This document shows, piece by piece, positions 45,041-53,762 of a stretch of DNA of 55,881 nt (position 1 is its first letter; the number at the start of each line of letters is the position of its first letter). The notes under the pieces were generated by a model. The model was given only the letters and a program-made list of their open reading frames with translations. It was not told the DNA's origin and made no database searches. The position numbers and the translations under genes are program-made. Source of the DNA: an uncultured Clostridia bacterium. Its GTDB lineage: Bacteria; Bacillota; Clostridia; Oscillospirales; Acutalibacteraceae. Location: positions 1 to 55,881 of the forward strand of contig CAMHEZ010000015.1 in the NCBI GenBank assembly GCA_946184295.1, read 5' to 3'.

Positions 45041-45818
45041 GAGATTTTCCACCATACTCTTCTATCAACATGTGTTCTGCTTCCTCGAGCGAAATGCCGC
45101 TGTCCCGAGGGCGTCTGATGACGAGCAGTGACGCACCGCAAGCTTTGGCAGCGCATGCCTTTTCGGCAAAACCGCCTGCCCTGCCGCTTTCCTTGGTGAC
45201 GAGATATTTAACCCCGTACTGACGCAGATGCGCGATGTTTTGTGCCTCGCTAAACGGGCCTTTTTCCGCGATAATATTCTCCGGAGCAAAGCCCAGCGCC
45301 GTACATTTTTCCACAACGCCCTCGGCAGGCAGCACCCGCACGGCGCACCGATCGGAAAAACGCCGCAGTCGGCAAAATCGCGCCAAATCCTTGCTGCCGG
45401 TGGTAATCAGTATATTGCCGTCCGGCGAGATGTTGAGAAAATCGATCACCGCGTCGATGTCGTCAAAATAGGTACCGTTCCCGTCCGAATCACTGCTCTC
45501 GCGCAAAACACGAATGCTTCTCACGCCGCAGGTTTTACAAGCGGCTGCAATATTCCTGCCGACCTCCACCGCATAAGGGTGCGTTGCGTCAATCACACAC
45601 GTGATCTGATGCTGCCTGATGAATGCGGCAATAGCATTTTCCTCTTTGCGGCCGGTCAGAACCTGCACCGTTCCCGAATGTTTTAAGTCTTCAAGCAGCT
45701 CACCGCCGTAATCCGTGGCAACGCTGACGTAGACGGGAATCTTATGTGCCGCGCAGAATGCCGCCAACTGTCGTCCCTCGGTCGTGCCGCCGAAGATCAG
45801 AATCTTAGCTTCACTCAT
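45030..45818 (-). CDS. cbiJ: Cobalt-precorrin-6A reductase
   Basis: A 262-residue NAD(P)H-dependent reductase of the macrocycle. ILIFGGTTEGRQLAAFC at the N-terminus, VIDATHPYAVEVGRNI near 77, and YLVTKESGRAGGFAEK near 205 are family hallmarks. The ATG overlaps the cbiH stop by 8 bp. Confidence 0.94.
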   Translation of the reverse strand: MSEAKILIFGGTTEGRQLAAFCAAHKIPVYVSVATDYGGELLEDLKHSGTVQVLTGRKEENAIAAFIRQHQITCVIDATHPYAVEVGRNIAAACKTCGVRSIRVLRESSDSDGNGTYFDDIDAVIDFLNISPDGNILITTGSKDLARFCRLRRFSDRCAVRVLPAEGVVEKCTALGFAPENIIAEKGPFSEAQNIAHLRQYGVKYLVTKESGRAGGFAEKACAAKACGASLLVIRRPRDSGISLEEAEHMLIEEYGGKSHGT

Positions 45819-46539
45819 GCCGATACCCTCTTGGTGTCACCATGCGGCCATTGATGCACTTCGTTTCACTGCTGCCGATGAAAACCGTGGTAAACATATC
45901 TACCTGCGTTTCCGCTAGTTCCGCCAGTGTGGTGATGACAGCACATTCCCCGTCGCGTCCGATGTGGCGGACATAGCCGCACACGGTATCAGGACTTTGA
46001 TATCGCAGCAGGATCTCGCAGGCTCTGTTTAAATAATCGCCGCGTTTTTTGGAGGAGGGATTGTAGATCGCCATCGCAAAATCCCCCATCGCGGCACAAG
46101 CCAGTCGCTTTTCAATTTTCTCCCAAGGCGTGAGCAGGTCGGACAGACTGATGACCGCAAAGTCATGCGTCAACGGTGCACCCAGAATGGCGCCGCCGCT
46201 GAGTGCCGCTGTCACGCCGGGTACGATTTGGATGTCAACATCGGGATACTCTCCGCCGCATTCCAGCGCCAGCCCGGCCATGCCGTAAACGCCGCTGTCG
46301 CCGCTGCACACGAGTGCCACGGTCTTACCCTTTGCAGCTTCGACCAAGGCTAGCCTCACGCGATCACGCTCCTGCCGCATGCCGGTGGAAGCGTATTCTT
46401 TTTGCGGAAAGAATGACCGCACCAATTCCACATAGACCGTGTAGCCCACCACCAGATCGCTGATTTCTATGGCGCGTTGGGCCGCCAAAGTCATGCCCTC
46501 GTGACTGCCCGGGCCAAAGCCCACTACATATAGCTTCAT
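45811..46539 (-). CDS. cbiH: Cobalt-factor III/precorrin-3B C17-methyltransferase
   Basis: A 242-residue tetrapyrrole methylase: LYVVGFGPGSHEGMTLAA at the N-terminus, VALVCSGDSGVYGMAGL near 75, PGVTAALSGGAILGAPL near 105, and AIYNPSSKKRGDYL near 160. It methylates C17 and contracts the ring. It overlaps cbiG by 4 bp. It has no fused partner. Confidence 0.94.
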   Translation of the reverse strand: MKLYVVGFGPGSHEGMTLAAQRAIEISDLVVGYTVYVELVRSFFPQKEYASTGMRQERDRVRLALVEAAKGKTVALVCSGDSGVYGMAGLALECGGEYPDVDIQIVPGVTAALSGGAILGAPLTHDFAVISLSDLLTPWEKIEKRLACAAMGDFAMAIYNPSSKKRGDYLNRACEILLRYQSPDTVCGYVRHIGRDGECAVITTLAELAETQVDMFTTVFIGSSETKCINGRMVTPRGYRHE

Positions 46540-47579
46540 TCCGTACCCCTTTCAAAATCAATCCAAATATCCCGTTTGGCTGCCGCAAATGTCATGCCGT
46601 TCTCGGCGATTTTCCCGACAGTAAGTCGATGCCCGCCCATTACCGCCGCCCGTTCACAGACATTGTCGGTGCCGGTGGTCTGCATCACGAAGTCCGAATG
46701 GGAAAATTCACCCTGGGCTGTCATCAATTCGGCGGCGGAATACACCTGCAACGGAATATGGTAAGTGCGGCAGAAACTCAAAATGGCCGCTTCATGCTGT
46801 TTCATATCAATCGTATGCAGCTGTGCGACTTGTTCCATAGAAATTTGGTGTGTATCCAGACAATGCAGAAGAAAGGCTTCCAACGCTTCCGACGACGTGT
46901 CTTTCTTGCAACCCACCCCGATCATAACGGTTTTCGGAATGAGGTGCAGCGTGGTATCAAACGGCATTTGATCGGCGTTGTCGGAGATACAAAGACCAAC
47001 GCTGGCGCCGCTGTCCGTGAAATACTCGTGAGGTAGGTTAGTATAGGGAACCTCGCAGACCAATCCGAGTTTCTCGCCGTTGACTACCGCCGCAGCAGCA
47101 GCCTTGGCCGTCTGTGGCTCTACGATGTGCAGCCCGTTGGCGACGGCGAAGGAATCGGGCGAGAATCTGCCTCCCGCATCGGTGGCGGTGGTGATGACGG
47201 GAATTGCATTGATGACCGCTGCGATCTGCCGGGTCAGGGCATTGCCGCCGCCAATGTGCCCCGACAGAAGTGAGACGGCAAATTTCCCCTGCTCGTCAAT
47301 CGCAATGACCGCCGGATCAGTGAATTTTGATTCCGCATACGGTCCCACGGTACGCATCACAATACCGCAGGCACATAAGAAAACCAGCGCGTTATACCGG
47401 CGAAAGATGTCTTTCGTGAGTTGTCGTAAATTCCGGAATGGAATGGCGTTTGCAAAGGGATATTTTTCATAGCAATACTGGGTACAGTCATGCGTGTTCC
47501 CCAGACTGTCCGTTATGATTTCCGACAGAACCCCGCCGTTTGCCGTCAAAGAAATGAGTGCTATCTTGATTTTTCTCAT
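46536..47579 (-). CDS. cbiG: Cobalt-precorrin-5A hydrolase
   Basis: A 347-residue CbiG that opens the delta-lactone and releases acetaldehyde. The central CGIVMRTVGPYAESK and LLSGHIGGGNALTRQIA segments and the C-terminal GVGCKKDTSSEALEAFL motif are diagnostic. It confirms the anaerobic (early cobalt) pathway, as the aerobic route has no CbiG. It begins 4 bp after cbiF, the only non-overlapping junction of the stretch from cbiF to cbiJ. Confidence 0.94.
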   Translation of the reverse strand: MRKIKIALISLTANGGVLSEIITDSLGNTHDCTQYCYEKYPFANAIPFRNLRQLTKDIFRRYNALVFLCACGIVMRTVGPYAESKFTDPAVIAIDEQGKFAVSLLSGHIGGGNALTRQIAAVINAIPVITTATDAGGRFSPDSFAVANGLHIVEPQTAKAAAAAVVNGEKLGLVCEVPYTNLPHEYFTDSGASVGLCISDNADQMPFDTTLHLIPKTVMIGVGCKKDTSSEALEAFLLHCLDTHQISMEQVAQLHTIDMKQHEAAILSFCRTYHIPLQVYSAAELMTAQGEFSHSDFVMQTTGTDNVCERAAVMGGHRLTVGKIAENGMTFAAAKRDIWIDFERGTE

Positions 47580-47583
47580 GGTG

Positions 47584-48336
47584 TCAGTTTACATTCCGAA
47601 ATTCGGTTTCAAAGGTTTTGTCATACAGTCTGGAAAGTGTGTATTCATTCCTCAGAAATCCTCCCACGCAAATCAGCGCGGTTTTCGTAATGCCGTTTTG
47701 GACGGCCGTTTCGGCCAATGCAGCCACCGTACAGCGGCAGACCTTTTCGTCTTCCCAGCTTGCCTTATATACAATCGCCGCAGGAGAATCCGGCGCATAG
47801 CCGCCCGCTATCAGTTTTACGGAGAGTTCTTTGAGCATTCCTGTACTCAAAAAAATCACCATCGTAGCGCCATGCGCGGCCAGATATTCGATGTCCTCCC
47901 GCTCTGGAACGGGTGTCCGTCCTGCCATGCGCGTGATAATCACCGTCTGCGACACATCGGGCAGAGTATATTCCGCACGCAGTGCCGCCGCCGCCCCGCA
48001 AAAAGAACTGACGCCGGGGCAGATGTCATAGGCAATCCCCCGCTTGTCCAGCGCGTCCATTTGTTCCCGAATCGCGCCGTAAAGACTCGGGTCTCCCGTA
48101 TGCAGGCGCACGGTCGTTTTATGGTTTCGCTCTGCCGCTTCCATGACGGACAAAACGTCCTCCAGCGTCATATAAGCGCTGTTGTGAATGTCGCATTCGG
48201 CTTTTGCATATGCCAATAACTGCGGATTGACCAGCGACCCCGCGTAAATAATGACGTCGGCCTGCTGCAATAAATTCATGCCCCGCACCGTGATGAGGTC
48301 GGGAGCGCCGCAGCCCGCTCCTACGAAGTGAATCAT
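47584..48336 (-). CDS. cbiF: Cobalt-precorrin-4 C11-methyltransferase
   Basis: A 250-residue tetrapyrrole methylase with IHFVGAGCGAPDLITVRG at the N-terminus, YAGSLVNPQLL near 32, RLHTGDPSLYGAI near 77 and YDICPGVSSFCGAAAALRAEYTLP split over 100-123, all typical of CbiF/CobM rather than CbiL or CbiH. The start codon overlaps the cbiD stop by 4 bp. Confidence 0.94.
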   Translation of the reverse strand: MIHFVGAGCGAPDLITVRGMNLLQQADVIIYAGSLVNPQLLAYAKAECDIHNSAYMTLEDVLSVMEAAERNHKTTVRLHTGDPSLYGAIREQMDALDKRGIAYDICPGVSSFCGAAAALRAEYTLPDVSQTVIITRMAGRTPVPEREDIEYLAAHGATMVIFLSTGMLKELSVKLIAGGYAPDSPAAIVYKASWEDEKVCRCTVAALAETAVQNGITKTALICVGGFLRNEYTLSRLYDKTFETEFRNVN

Positions 48337-49484
48337 GATGTCCCGTACTCCTTTCTGTAATGCGGCATCATACTCTCGACTGTAGCTGTTTTCCCGATGA
48401 TGCCAAATTTGTCCGAGAACAGCACCGCCCCGATGACCGCGTCCCCCTTGACTTTTGCGTCAAGATAATACTGTATGCGTTTCATCAAAATATCCGCAGT
48501 CGCCTCTTTTATTCCGATGCTGTCCAATATCTCCAGCGCGGCGTCCACGGTGACACAGTCGGGAATTTTGGTAATTTGCGCCAGTTGGTCGGGATTGACG
48601 CCTGCCAGCACGGCGCACGTCACAAGAACGTCCATGCGTCCGTCCGCTTGCGCCGAATGAGTGTTCATAATGCCCGCCCCGAGCTTGACCAGCTTGCCTA
48701 TGTGTCCGATCAGCAGAATCCGCTCAAAGCCCAATTCCAAAGCACCGTCTATGGCCTCTCCGATAAAGTTGCTGCATGTGACGCTCTCGTCGAGAAAAAA
48801 GGGCATTTCCCGTGCGAGAAAGGACTTGCTGTAATTGCCGACGGTCAGCAGCAGATTCTTGCGTCCCGTCGCTTTTCTCATGCGCTGCTCGGTGCGAATG
48901 GTTTCCACCAACGCCGCGTTGCTCATGGGTTCTACAATGCCGGTCGTGCCGATGATGGAAATGCCACCCTCAATGCCCATACGGGGATTGTAGGTCTTTT
49001 TAGCGAGTTCAGCGCCACCGGGTACAGAAATTGTCACCCGAATGCCGCCGCGATAGTCGTACTGCTCGCAAATGTCCGTTACCGCCGCCGTTATCATCCG
49101 GCGGGGGACACTGTTAATGGCCGCGTTTCCCACCGGCTGATCGAGTCCGGGTTTGGTGACACGGCCAATACCCTCATCTCCCTCAATGACAATGTCAAAG
49201 GGGATTTTCTCAGCGCGGGCATAGATCAGAACCCCATTGGTGACATCGGGGTCGTCGCCCCCGTCTTTTTGTACCGCGCATTGAGCAAAAGTTTCATTCA
49301 TGGCAATGTCGAGAATGTCGGGAGCAATGAGAATGCCTTTGGGTGTGAGCAGCTCCACGCGGCTGACCTTTTCGCCCGTGAGCAGCATTTGTGTGGCAGC
49401 CTTGGCGGCCGCTGCCGCACAGGAGCCGGTGGTGTAGCCGCAGCGCAGCTTTTGCGCACCGTGATAAATGTATTCCTCCAGCAA
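48333..49484 (-). CDS. cbiD: Cobalt-precorrin-5B C1-methyltransferase
   Basis: A 383-residue CbiD. LRCGYTTGSCAAAAAKA near residues 14-30 is diagnostic, followed by GGDDPDVTNG near 84 and GGISIIGTTGIVEPMSNAAL near 180. It methylates C1. The frame is open to 49661, but the family N-terminus (about 12 residues before LRCGYTTG) points to TTG 49484, which has AAAGGGG 11 nt upstream. This leaves 112 bp after cbiC, the largest gap within the ring-synthesis run, filled by a 31-codon reading frame. A frameshift near a G5 run (about 49578-49582) is an alternative explanation. Confidence 0.88.
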   Translation of the reverse strand: MLEEYIYHGAQKLRCGYTTGSCAAAAAKAATQMLLTGEKVSRVELLTPKGILIAPDILDIAMNETFAQCAVQKDGGDDPDVTNGVLIYARAEKIPFDIVIEGDEGIGRVTKPGLDQPVGNAAINSVPRRMITAAVTDICEQYDYRGGIRVTISVPGGAELAKKTYNPRMGIEGGISIIGTTGIVEPMSNAALVETIRTEQRMRKATGRKNLLLTVGNYSKSFLAREMPFFLDESVTCSNFIGEAIDGALELGFERILLIGHIGKLVKLGAGIMNTHSAQADGRMDVLVTCAVLAGVNPDQLAQITKIPDCVTVDAALEILDSIGIKEATADILMKRIQYYLDAKVKGDAVIGAVLFSDKFGIIGKTATVESMMPHYRKEYGTS

Positions 49485-49504
49485 TTTTCGTTTTTCCCCT
49501 TTGC

Positions 49505-49600
49505 TCAGATGGCTATCAAGCAGAAAGGCGATTCCGTATAGAAAAACATCGAATCGTCCTTCCGCTTCATATCCATCCCCCGTGTTATTGTTCGATTCAT
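49505..49600 (-). CDS. Possible 31-residue ORF between cbiC and cbiD
   Basis: The ATG overlaps the cbiC stop by 4 bp (ATGA), just as other operon junctions do, and the frame ends 20 bp before the likely cbiD start. The sequence begins MNRTITRGMDMKRKDD and resembles nothing I know. It may be a small coupling peptide, or the true beginning of cbiD displaced by a frameshift. Confidence 0.35.
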   Translation of the reverse strand: MNRTITRGMDMKRKDDSMFFYTESPFCLIAI

Positions 49601-50265
49601 TTACCGCTTTCCCTGTCGTAAAGCATATATAGCAGGGCGTTGCAAATGGCCGCCGCCACATTGCTGCCGCCTTTGCGTCCTGCGGCCACGATGGAGGGAA
49701 CGTCGCACGCCATAATCAGCTCTTTCGACGGCACCACGTTGACAAATCCCACAGGCGTGCCAATCACCAAAGCCGGCAAAAGCCGTCCCGCGTCCATCAA
49801 TTCCCGCAGCCGAATCAGCGCGGTGGGTGCATTGCCAATGGCAAAGATAACCTGTCTGTCTGCGAAGGCCTCCGCAGCCCTGTCTATCGAGACCATAGCG
49901 CGGGTCGTGCCGCGTTCCCTTGCCATGCGTGCCGTTTCGGGGTCGCTCATGAAGCAGTGCGCCTCACAGCCCAGCGCTTTTAACGCCGGTTTGCTGATGC
50001 CGGACAGCGCCATTTGCGTGTCTGTCACGATGACCGCACCGTCCCGCAGCGCGGCCAGACCGTGTTCTACAGCATTGGGGGAAAATGTCAGGTTTTGGAG
50101 ATAGTCAAAATCCGCCGTGGTATGTATCACCCGCTTGACGATCGCTTTCTGCGCTTCCGAAAGGTGAGAGGTATCGCCCAGCTCACTCTCAATGATCTCC
50201 ATACTGCGCCGCTCGATGTCGGCGGGGAGAATGATTTCCATCGCGTCTGCCTTCATTTGCTTCAC
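49597..50265 (-). CDS. cbiC: Cobalt-precorrin-8 methylmutase
   Basis: A 222-residue CbiC that moves the C11 methyl to C12, yielding cobyrinate. ILPADIERRSMEIIESEL at the N-terminus, RVIHTTADFDY near 46 (catalytic His), TDTQMALSGISK near 82 and IGTPVGFVNVVPSKELI near 168 are hallmark motifs. GTG 50265 overlaps the upstream stop by 4 bp. A later ATG at 50241 with AAGG 9 nt upstream is an alternative start. Confidence 0.94.
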   Translation of the reverse strand: MKQMKADAMEIILPADIERRSMEIIESELGDTSHLSEAQKAIVKRVIHTTADFDYLQNLTFSPNAVEHGLAALRDGAVIVTDTQMALSGISKPALKALGCEAHCFMSDPETARMARERGTTRAMVSIDRAAEAFADRQVIFAIGNAPTALIRLRELMDAGRLLPALVIGTPVGFVNVVPSKELIMACDVPSIVAAGRKGGSNVAAAICNALLYMLYDRESGK

Positions 50266-50888
50266 TTTGCCGCTTTGCCGTCTTTACGTGCCTTTCCGAT
50301 AATGACGACGACTGCCACGCCAATCACGATGACCACTGCCGCAATCCCGGCATATACCACCCAAAGGTTCGGAACGGCATTTTCAAGTGCGTCGCCGAAT
50401 GCCGGGGACTCTTCTTTGACAAAGGCGCCCTCCGGCAGCGAGTCGGCCTCAAAGATCAATGTTCTGTCATACCACTGCTGCTTTTTGAAGCTGAACGCCG
50501 CGCAGTCAACCGACATATTGAGCGCCTCCACCGGAACGGTATAGGTGTATTTGCCCTCGTCGTTCTCTTGGAAAAAGATATAATCCGTTTCGTCAGCTGT
50601 CAGCGCCTGCTCGCCTGTTCCCATGTAGAGCTTTTCGTAGCCCTTACCGCTGAGCGTCATCACAGCGATCATATCGCTGTCCGACACAGTCAATTCACAC
50701 GCCACAATCTTAAACATTGACGCGCTGGACTGCACATTAATATCATAAGTGCCATTCACAAGGCTCTCGGCATAGACAGGCTCCATCGCTTCTTCTTTTT
50801 CGTCTTCTGCAAAAGCCACAAAAGCCTGGCACAGCACGAATACCATCACCGCACACAACAGCGCGGCCGCTTTATTTTTCAAACACAT
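50262..50888 (-). CDS. Exported, membrane-anchored NEAT-like surface protein
   Basis: A 208-residue protein: signal peptide (1-27, cleavage near AFA), a beta-rich ectodomain (about 42-150) with NGTYDINVQSSASMFKIVAC, MTLSGKGYEKLYMG and QQWYDRTLIFEA, then one C-terminal membrane helix (175-199) and a basic tail. The layout recalls NEAT-type heme-capture domains in Gram-positives, but the similarity is by eye only. It lies between the lipoprotein chelatase CbiK and cbiC in the B12 operon, so handling of a tetrapyrrole, corrinoid or cobalt at the cell surface is inferred. An extra promoter lies upstream. Confidence 0.6.
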   Translation of the reverse strand: MCLKNKAAALLCAVMVFVLCQAFVAFAEDEKEEAMEPVYAESLVNGTYDINVQSSASMFKIVACELTVSDSDMIAVMTLSGKGYEKLYMGTGEQALTADETDYIFFQENDEGKYTYTVPVEALNMSVDCAAFSFKKQQWYDRTLIFEADSLPEGAFVKEESPAFGDALENAVPNLWVVYAGIAAVVIVIGVAVVVIIGKARKDGKAAK

Positions 50889-50921
50889 AATCTGTCATTT
50901 CCTTTCTTGGTATAAAGAAAT

Positions 50922-50955
50922 GATTGCTGCCGTCGGAATCCTAGCGGCAGCAGCA
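50922..50955 (-). promoter_or_regulatory. Leader hairpin inside the cobalamin operon
   Basis: TTGCTGCCG pairs with CGGCAGCAGCAA around a 12-base loop, between cbiK and the surface-protein gene and downstream of the internal promoter. No T-run follows, so it may stabilise or process mRNA rather than terminate. Confidence 0.45.
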
Positions 50956-50961
50956 ACTTAT

Positions 50962-50990
50962 ATTGTAACTTAATCACATATCTTTTGCAA
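50962..50990 (-). promoter_or_regulatory. Internal promoter of the cobalamin operon
   Basis: Minus strand: TTGCAA (50990-50985), 17 bp spacer, TACAAT (50967-50962). It could express the corrin genes independently of the riboswitch at 55.6 kb. Confidence 0.6.
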
Positions 50991-51008
50991 GTTTTTTCTT
51001 CTTCAAAA

Positions 51009-51902
51009 TTACTTGTTCAGCGAATCAATCGCATCCTGTACATGCTGCACATAGATGTCGCGGATGGCGGAAATTTCACCCATGCCGCGCAGCAGGCAAG
51101 TAACCTTGAAGCCTTCCTTGGAAATGACCGATTTCCAGGAATCGTCCTCGTCGCCTGCCATATCGTTGTTGGCATGATCGCCGGCCACCACCATGAGGGG
51201 CTCGAGAATGACGTTCTTGTATTCCTTCGCTTTCAGTTCCGCGACGACATCATCGAGCGTGGGGGTGGATTCCACCGTGCCGACGATGTAGTTGTCTGCG
51301 CCGATATCCTTCAGCGTGTTCTGGAACTTGGTATAGGCCGCGTTGGATTCATGCTCGGTACCATGACCCATGAAGACAATCGCGTTACCGTCCTTGTTAT
51401 ACTTCGCGGTAGCGTCCTTCAGGGCAGTGGCAACATTGGTGTAATCCTCGTCAGAAGTCAGCAGCGGCTGGCCGATGGCGACTGAATCAAACTTACTTTC
51501 ATACTTCTTGACCTCGGCCACCACATCGTCATACTCAAAACCGCTCATGACATGGGTGGGCTGCACAACCAGCGTTTTCACGCCATCCGCAACCAGTCTG
51601 TCCAGCGCTTCGGTCACGTTGTCAATCTGAATGTTGTCTCTCTCTTTGAGCTTGTCAATGATGATCTGGCTGGTGAAAGCGCGGCGCACGTCGTAGTCGC
51701 TGAATCGCTCCTCAATAGTCTTTTCAATCGCGCCAATGGTGACAATGCGACTTTCATTGTAGCTGGTGCCGAAGCTAACCACCAGAATAACGGGTTTAGC
51801 AGTGCCGCTCTTGGTGTCGTTACAGCCGGTCATCGCCAGCATAGAACCGAGCATAACGACCGAAAGCGCCGCCGCAAGGAATCTTTTGAGTGTCATTTTC
51901 AT
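51009..51902 (-). CDS. cbiK: Exported lipoprotein cobaltochelatase CbiK
   Basis: A 297-residue class II chelatase that inserts Co2+ into sirohydrochlorin. The N-terminus is a lipoprotein signal (Cys27 after AMTG), so the enzyme is predicted outside the membrane, unlike the cytosolic Salmonella CbiK. Likely metal ligands are H180 (MGHGTEH), E211 (VESTPTL) and H243 (AGDHAN), spaced almost as in Salmonella CbiK (H145, E175, H207). RBS AAAGGA lies 10 nt before ATG 51902. Immediately upstream are an ABC importer and its lipoprotein. Extracytoplasmic CbiK is known in Desulfovibrio, where its role is debated. Confidence 0.88.
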   Translation of the reverse strand: MKMTLKRFLAAALSVVMLGSMLAMTGCNDTKSGTAKPVILVVSFGTSYNESRIVTIGAIEKTIEERFSDYDVRRAFTSQIIIDKLKERDNIQIDNVTEALDRLVADGVKTLVVQPTHVMSGFEYDDVVAEVKKYESKFDSVAIGQPLLTSDEDYTNVATALKDATAKYNKDGNAIVFMGHGTEHESNAAYTKFQNTLKDIGADNYIVGTVESTPTLDDVVAELKAKEYKNVILEPLMVVAGDHANNDMAGDEDDSWKSVISKEGFKVTCLLRGMGEISAIRDIYVQHVQDAIDSLNK

Positions 51903-51941
51903 GTTACATTTGTCCTTTCAATGGAAATAAATAAAGAATAT

Positions 51942-51956
51942 GTTAATTAAGTTAAC
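51942..51956. promoter_or_regulatory. Inverted repeat upstream of cbiK
   Basis: GTTAA-TTAAG-TTAAC dyad in the 61 bp gap between the ABC ATPase and cbiK. It could be an operator or simply an AT-rich dyad. Confidence 0.3.
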
Positions 51957-51963
51957 AACTAAA

Positions 51964-52722
51964 TTATGTGAGGTACTTTGCGTATAGATCCGGCGGAATA
52001 TCGAAAAGCTGCCGCAGCAGATCGCCGCGAAAGATGTCTTCGGGTTTGCCGTGACGAAAGATATCGCCGTCTTTGACACAAAGGACATAATCGGCGATTT
52101 TCTCGGCAAAATCCAGTTCGTGCATTGACACAATAATCGCCATGTGTTTTTCCGCAGCAAGTTTTCTGAGAATTTCGAGAAATAAAATCTTGTGATGAAT
52201 ATCAAGATAGGAGGTCGGTTCGTCCAGAATCAAAATCTCCGGCTCCTGACAAATCGCCCGCGCCAGCAGTACCCGCTGCCGCTGTCCGTCACTGATGGCT
52301 GTGATGCTTTGTCCCGCGAAGTCCTCCATCTGTACCAGTTGTATGGCGGCTTGCACCGCCGCCTGGTCGATGGGGGAGAGAATACCAAAATGTCCCGTGT
52401 AAGGGTAACGCCCCATCTCTACCATCTCGCGGCAGGTCATAAAACTTTGGCGCGGCCGTTCAGTCAGCAGCACGGAGCGTTTTCTGGCGCGTTCGTTGGG
52501 GGTCAGAGCGTGGGCTGGGCTGTTTTCGATATAGACAGTGCCATGATGCTGTTTCAGGTTTCCAGCCAGCGTTTTCAAAATGGTGGATTTGCCGGAACCG
52601 TTGGGGCCGATCAGTGTCAGGATTTCCCCGTCGTGTACGGCAAAGTCAATGTGTTCGATCAGCGGCTCGCGGTAGCCAACCGACAAATCCTCCGCTGCAA
52701 TCAACGATTCTTGCCGTGTCAT
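51964..52722 (-). CDS. ABC transporter ATP-binding protein (FecE/BtuD type)
   Basis: A 252-residue cytosolic ATPase of the iron-siderophore/B12 importer family. Walker A LIGPNGSGKSTIL near 38-50, Q-loop LLTERPRQSF, signature ISDGQRQR (instead of LSGGQ) near 145, Walker B ILILDEPTSYLD near 163-174 and H-loop VSMHEL are all present. The ATG overlaps the permease stop by 4 bp. It powers import of a corrinoid or related chelate, inferred from the riboswitch-controlled operon. Confidence 0.9.
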   Translation of the reverse strand: MTRQESLIAAEDLSVGYREPLIEHIDFAVHDGEILTLIGPNGSGKSTILKTLAGNLKQHHGTVYIENSPAHALTPNERARKRSVLLTERPRQSFMTCREMVEMGRYPYTGHFGILSPIDQAAVQAAIQLVQMEDFAGQSITAISDGQRQRVLLARAICQEPEILILDEPTSYLDIHHKILFLEILRKLAAEKHMAIIVSMHELDFAEKIADYVLCVKDGDIFRHGKPEDIFRGDLLRQLFDIPPDLYAKYLT

Positions 52723-53762
52723 TCTCCGTCCCTCCTTCGCTGTATCATGGCCGCGATCACAACCGGCGCACCGAAGAGCGCCGTCACCGTGCTGATGCTG
52801 AGTTCTGTCGGCGCAAAGGCCGTGCGGGCAATCATGTCACACAGCATACAAAAGACACTGCCGCCGAGAAAGCAGGCGGGAATCAGAATCATGGGCTTCG
52901 ACGTCCGGAAAAGTCTCCGAATGATATGGGGGACGGCAATCCCCACAAATGACACCGGCCCCGCAAATGCCGCCACACAGGCCGAAAGCAGTCCCGACAG
53001 CAAAATGAGCGCCGCCCGCAGCCGTCTGACGTTAACCCCAAGGTTTTGCGCGTAGCTCTCGCCCAGCTGGTAGGCACTGATGGGCTTTGACAGCAGGAAT
53101 GTGCCGCCGGAAGCCAGCACTACAACCAGCAGCATGGTTCTGATATTGTCCATCGTTGTGCCGGAGAAGGTGCCGCGCGACCAGTTGTGCAGGTTGACAA
53201 TGTCCGCATTGTCCGCGAAAGTCACTACAAAATCCGTGACCGCCGAGCAGATATAGCCAATCATCACGCCGCACACCACCAGCATAGACATACGACCCAC
53301 TCTCTGCGAAATCGCCAGTACAAATCCCAGTGACAGCATCGAACCCGCAAACGCCGCCAGAATCATGGTTGCGGAATGAATCGTGTGAAAACGGCTGATG
53401 GCGAAAATCATCATGAGTGCCACCGTCAGCTTGGCGCCGGACGAAACCCCCAGCACAAAAGGTCCCGCGATGGGATTGTGAAAGAAGGTTTGCAGCAAAT
53501 AGCCCGACAGTGCCAGCGCACCGCCCAGCAGCATGGCTGCCAGTGTGCGAGGAAGACGTATTTTCAACAGTACGCTTGCCGCAGTGGTACCTTCCCCCCC
53601 TCCGAACAGAACATGCAGTGCTTCACCGATGGAAATATCGGCGCTCCCTGTAAAGAGATTGAGAAAAAATGTGATTGCAGCCAGCACAGTGAGCGCGGTA
53701 ACTATCACGGTGAAACGCAAATTTTCGGCAGAGAGGAGCGCTTTGGCTTTCCGGAAAGACAT
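52719..53762 (-). CDS. ABC transporter permease (FecCD/BtuC type)
   Basis: A 347-residue, about ten-helix permease. LRLPRTLAAMLLGGALALSGY is represented as RLPRTLAAMLLGGALALSGY near 75, and PIAGPFVLGVSSGAKL near 106 and GPVSFVGIAVPHIIRR near 258 are FecCD signatures. It probably works as a homodimer, because no second permease is present. The start is ATG 53762 by TGATG overlap with the binding-protein stop. The longer frame would run deep into that gene. Confidence 0.92.
   Translation of the reverse strand: MSFRKAKALLSAENLRFTVIVTALTVLAAITFFLNLFTGSADISIGEALHVLFGGGEGTTAASVLLKIRLPRTLAAMLLGGALALSGYLLQTFFHNPIAGPFVLGVSSGAKLTVALMMIFAISRFHTIHSATMILAAFAGSMLSLGFVLAISQRVGRMSMLVVCGVMIGYICSAVTDFVVTFADNADIVNLHNWSRGTFSGTTMDNIRTMLLVVVLASGGTFLLSKPISAYQLGESYAQNLGVNVRRLRAALILLSGLLSACVAAFAGPVSFVGIAVPHIIRRLFRTSKPMILIPACFLGGSVFCMLCDMIARTAFAPTELSISTVTALFGAPVVIAAMIQRRRDGE

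Noticed and set aside
47584-48336. CbiL (C20 methyltransferase) as the identity of the tetrapyrrole methylase before cbiG
   Set aside because: The HFVGAGCGAPDLITVRG start and YAGSLVNP motif are those of CbiF/CobM.
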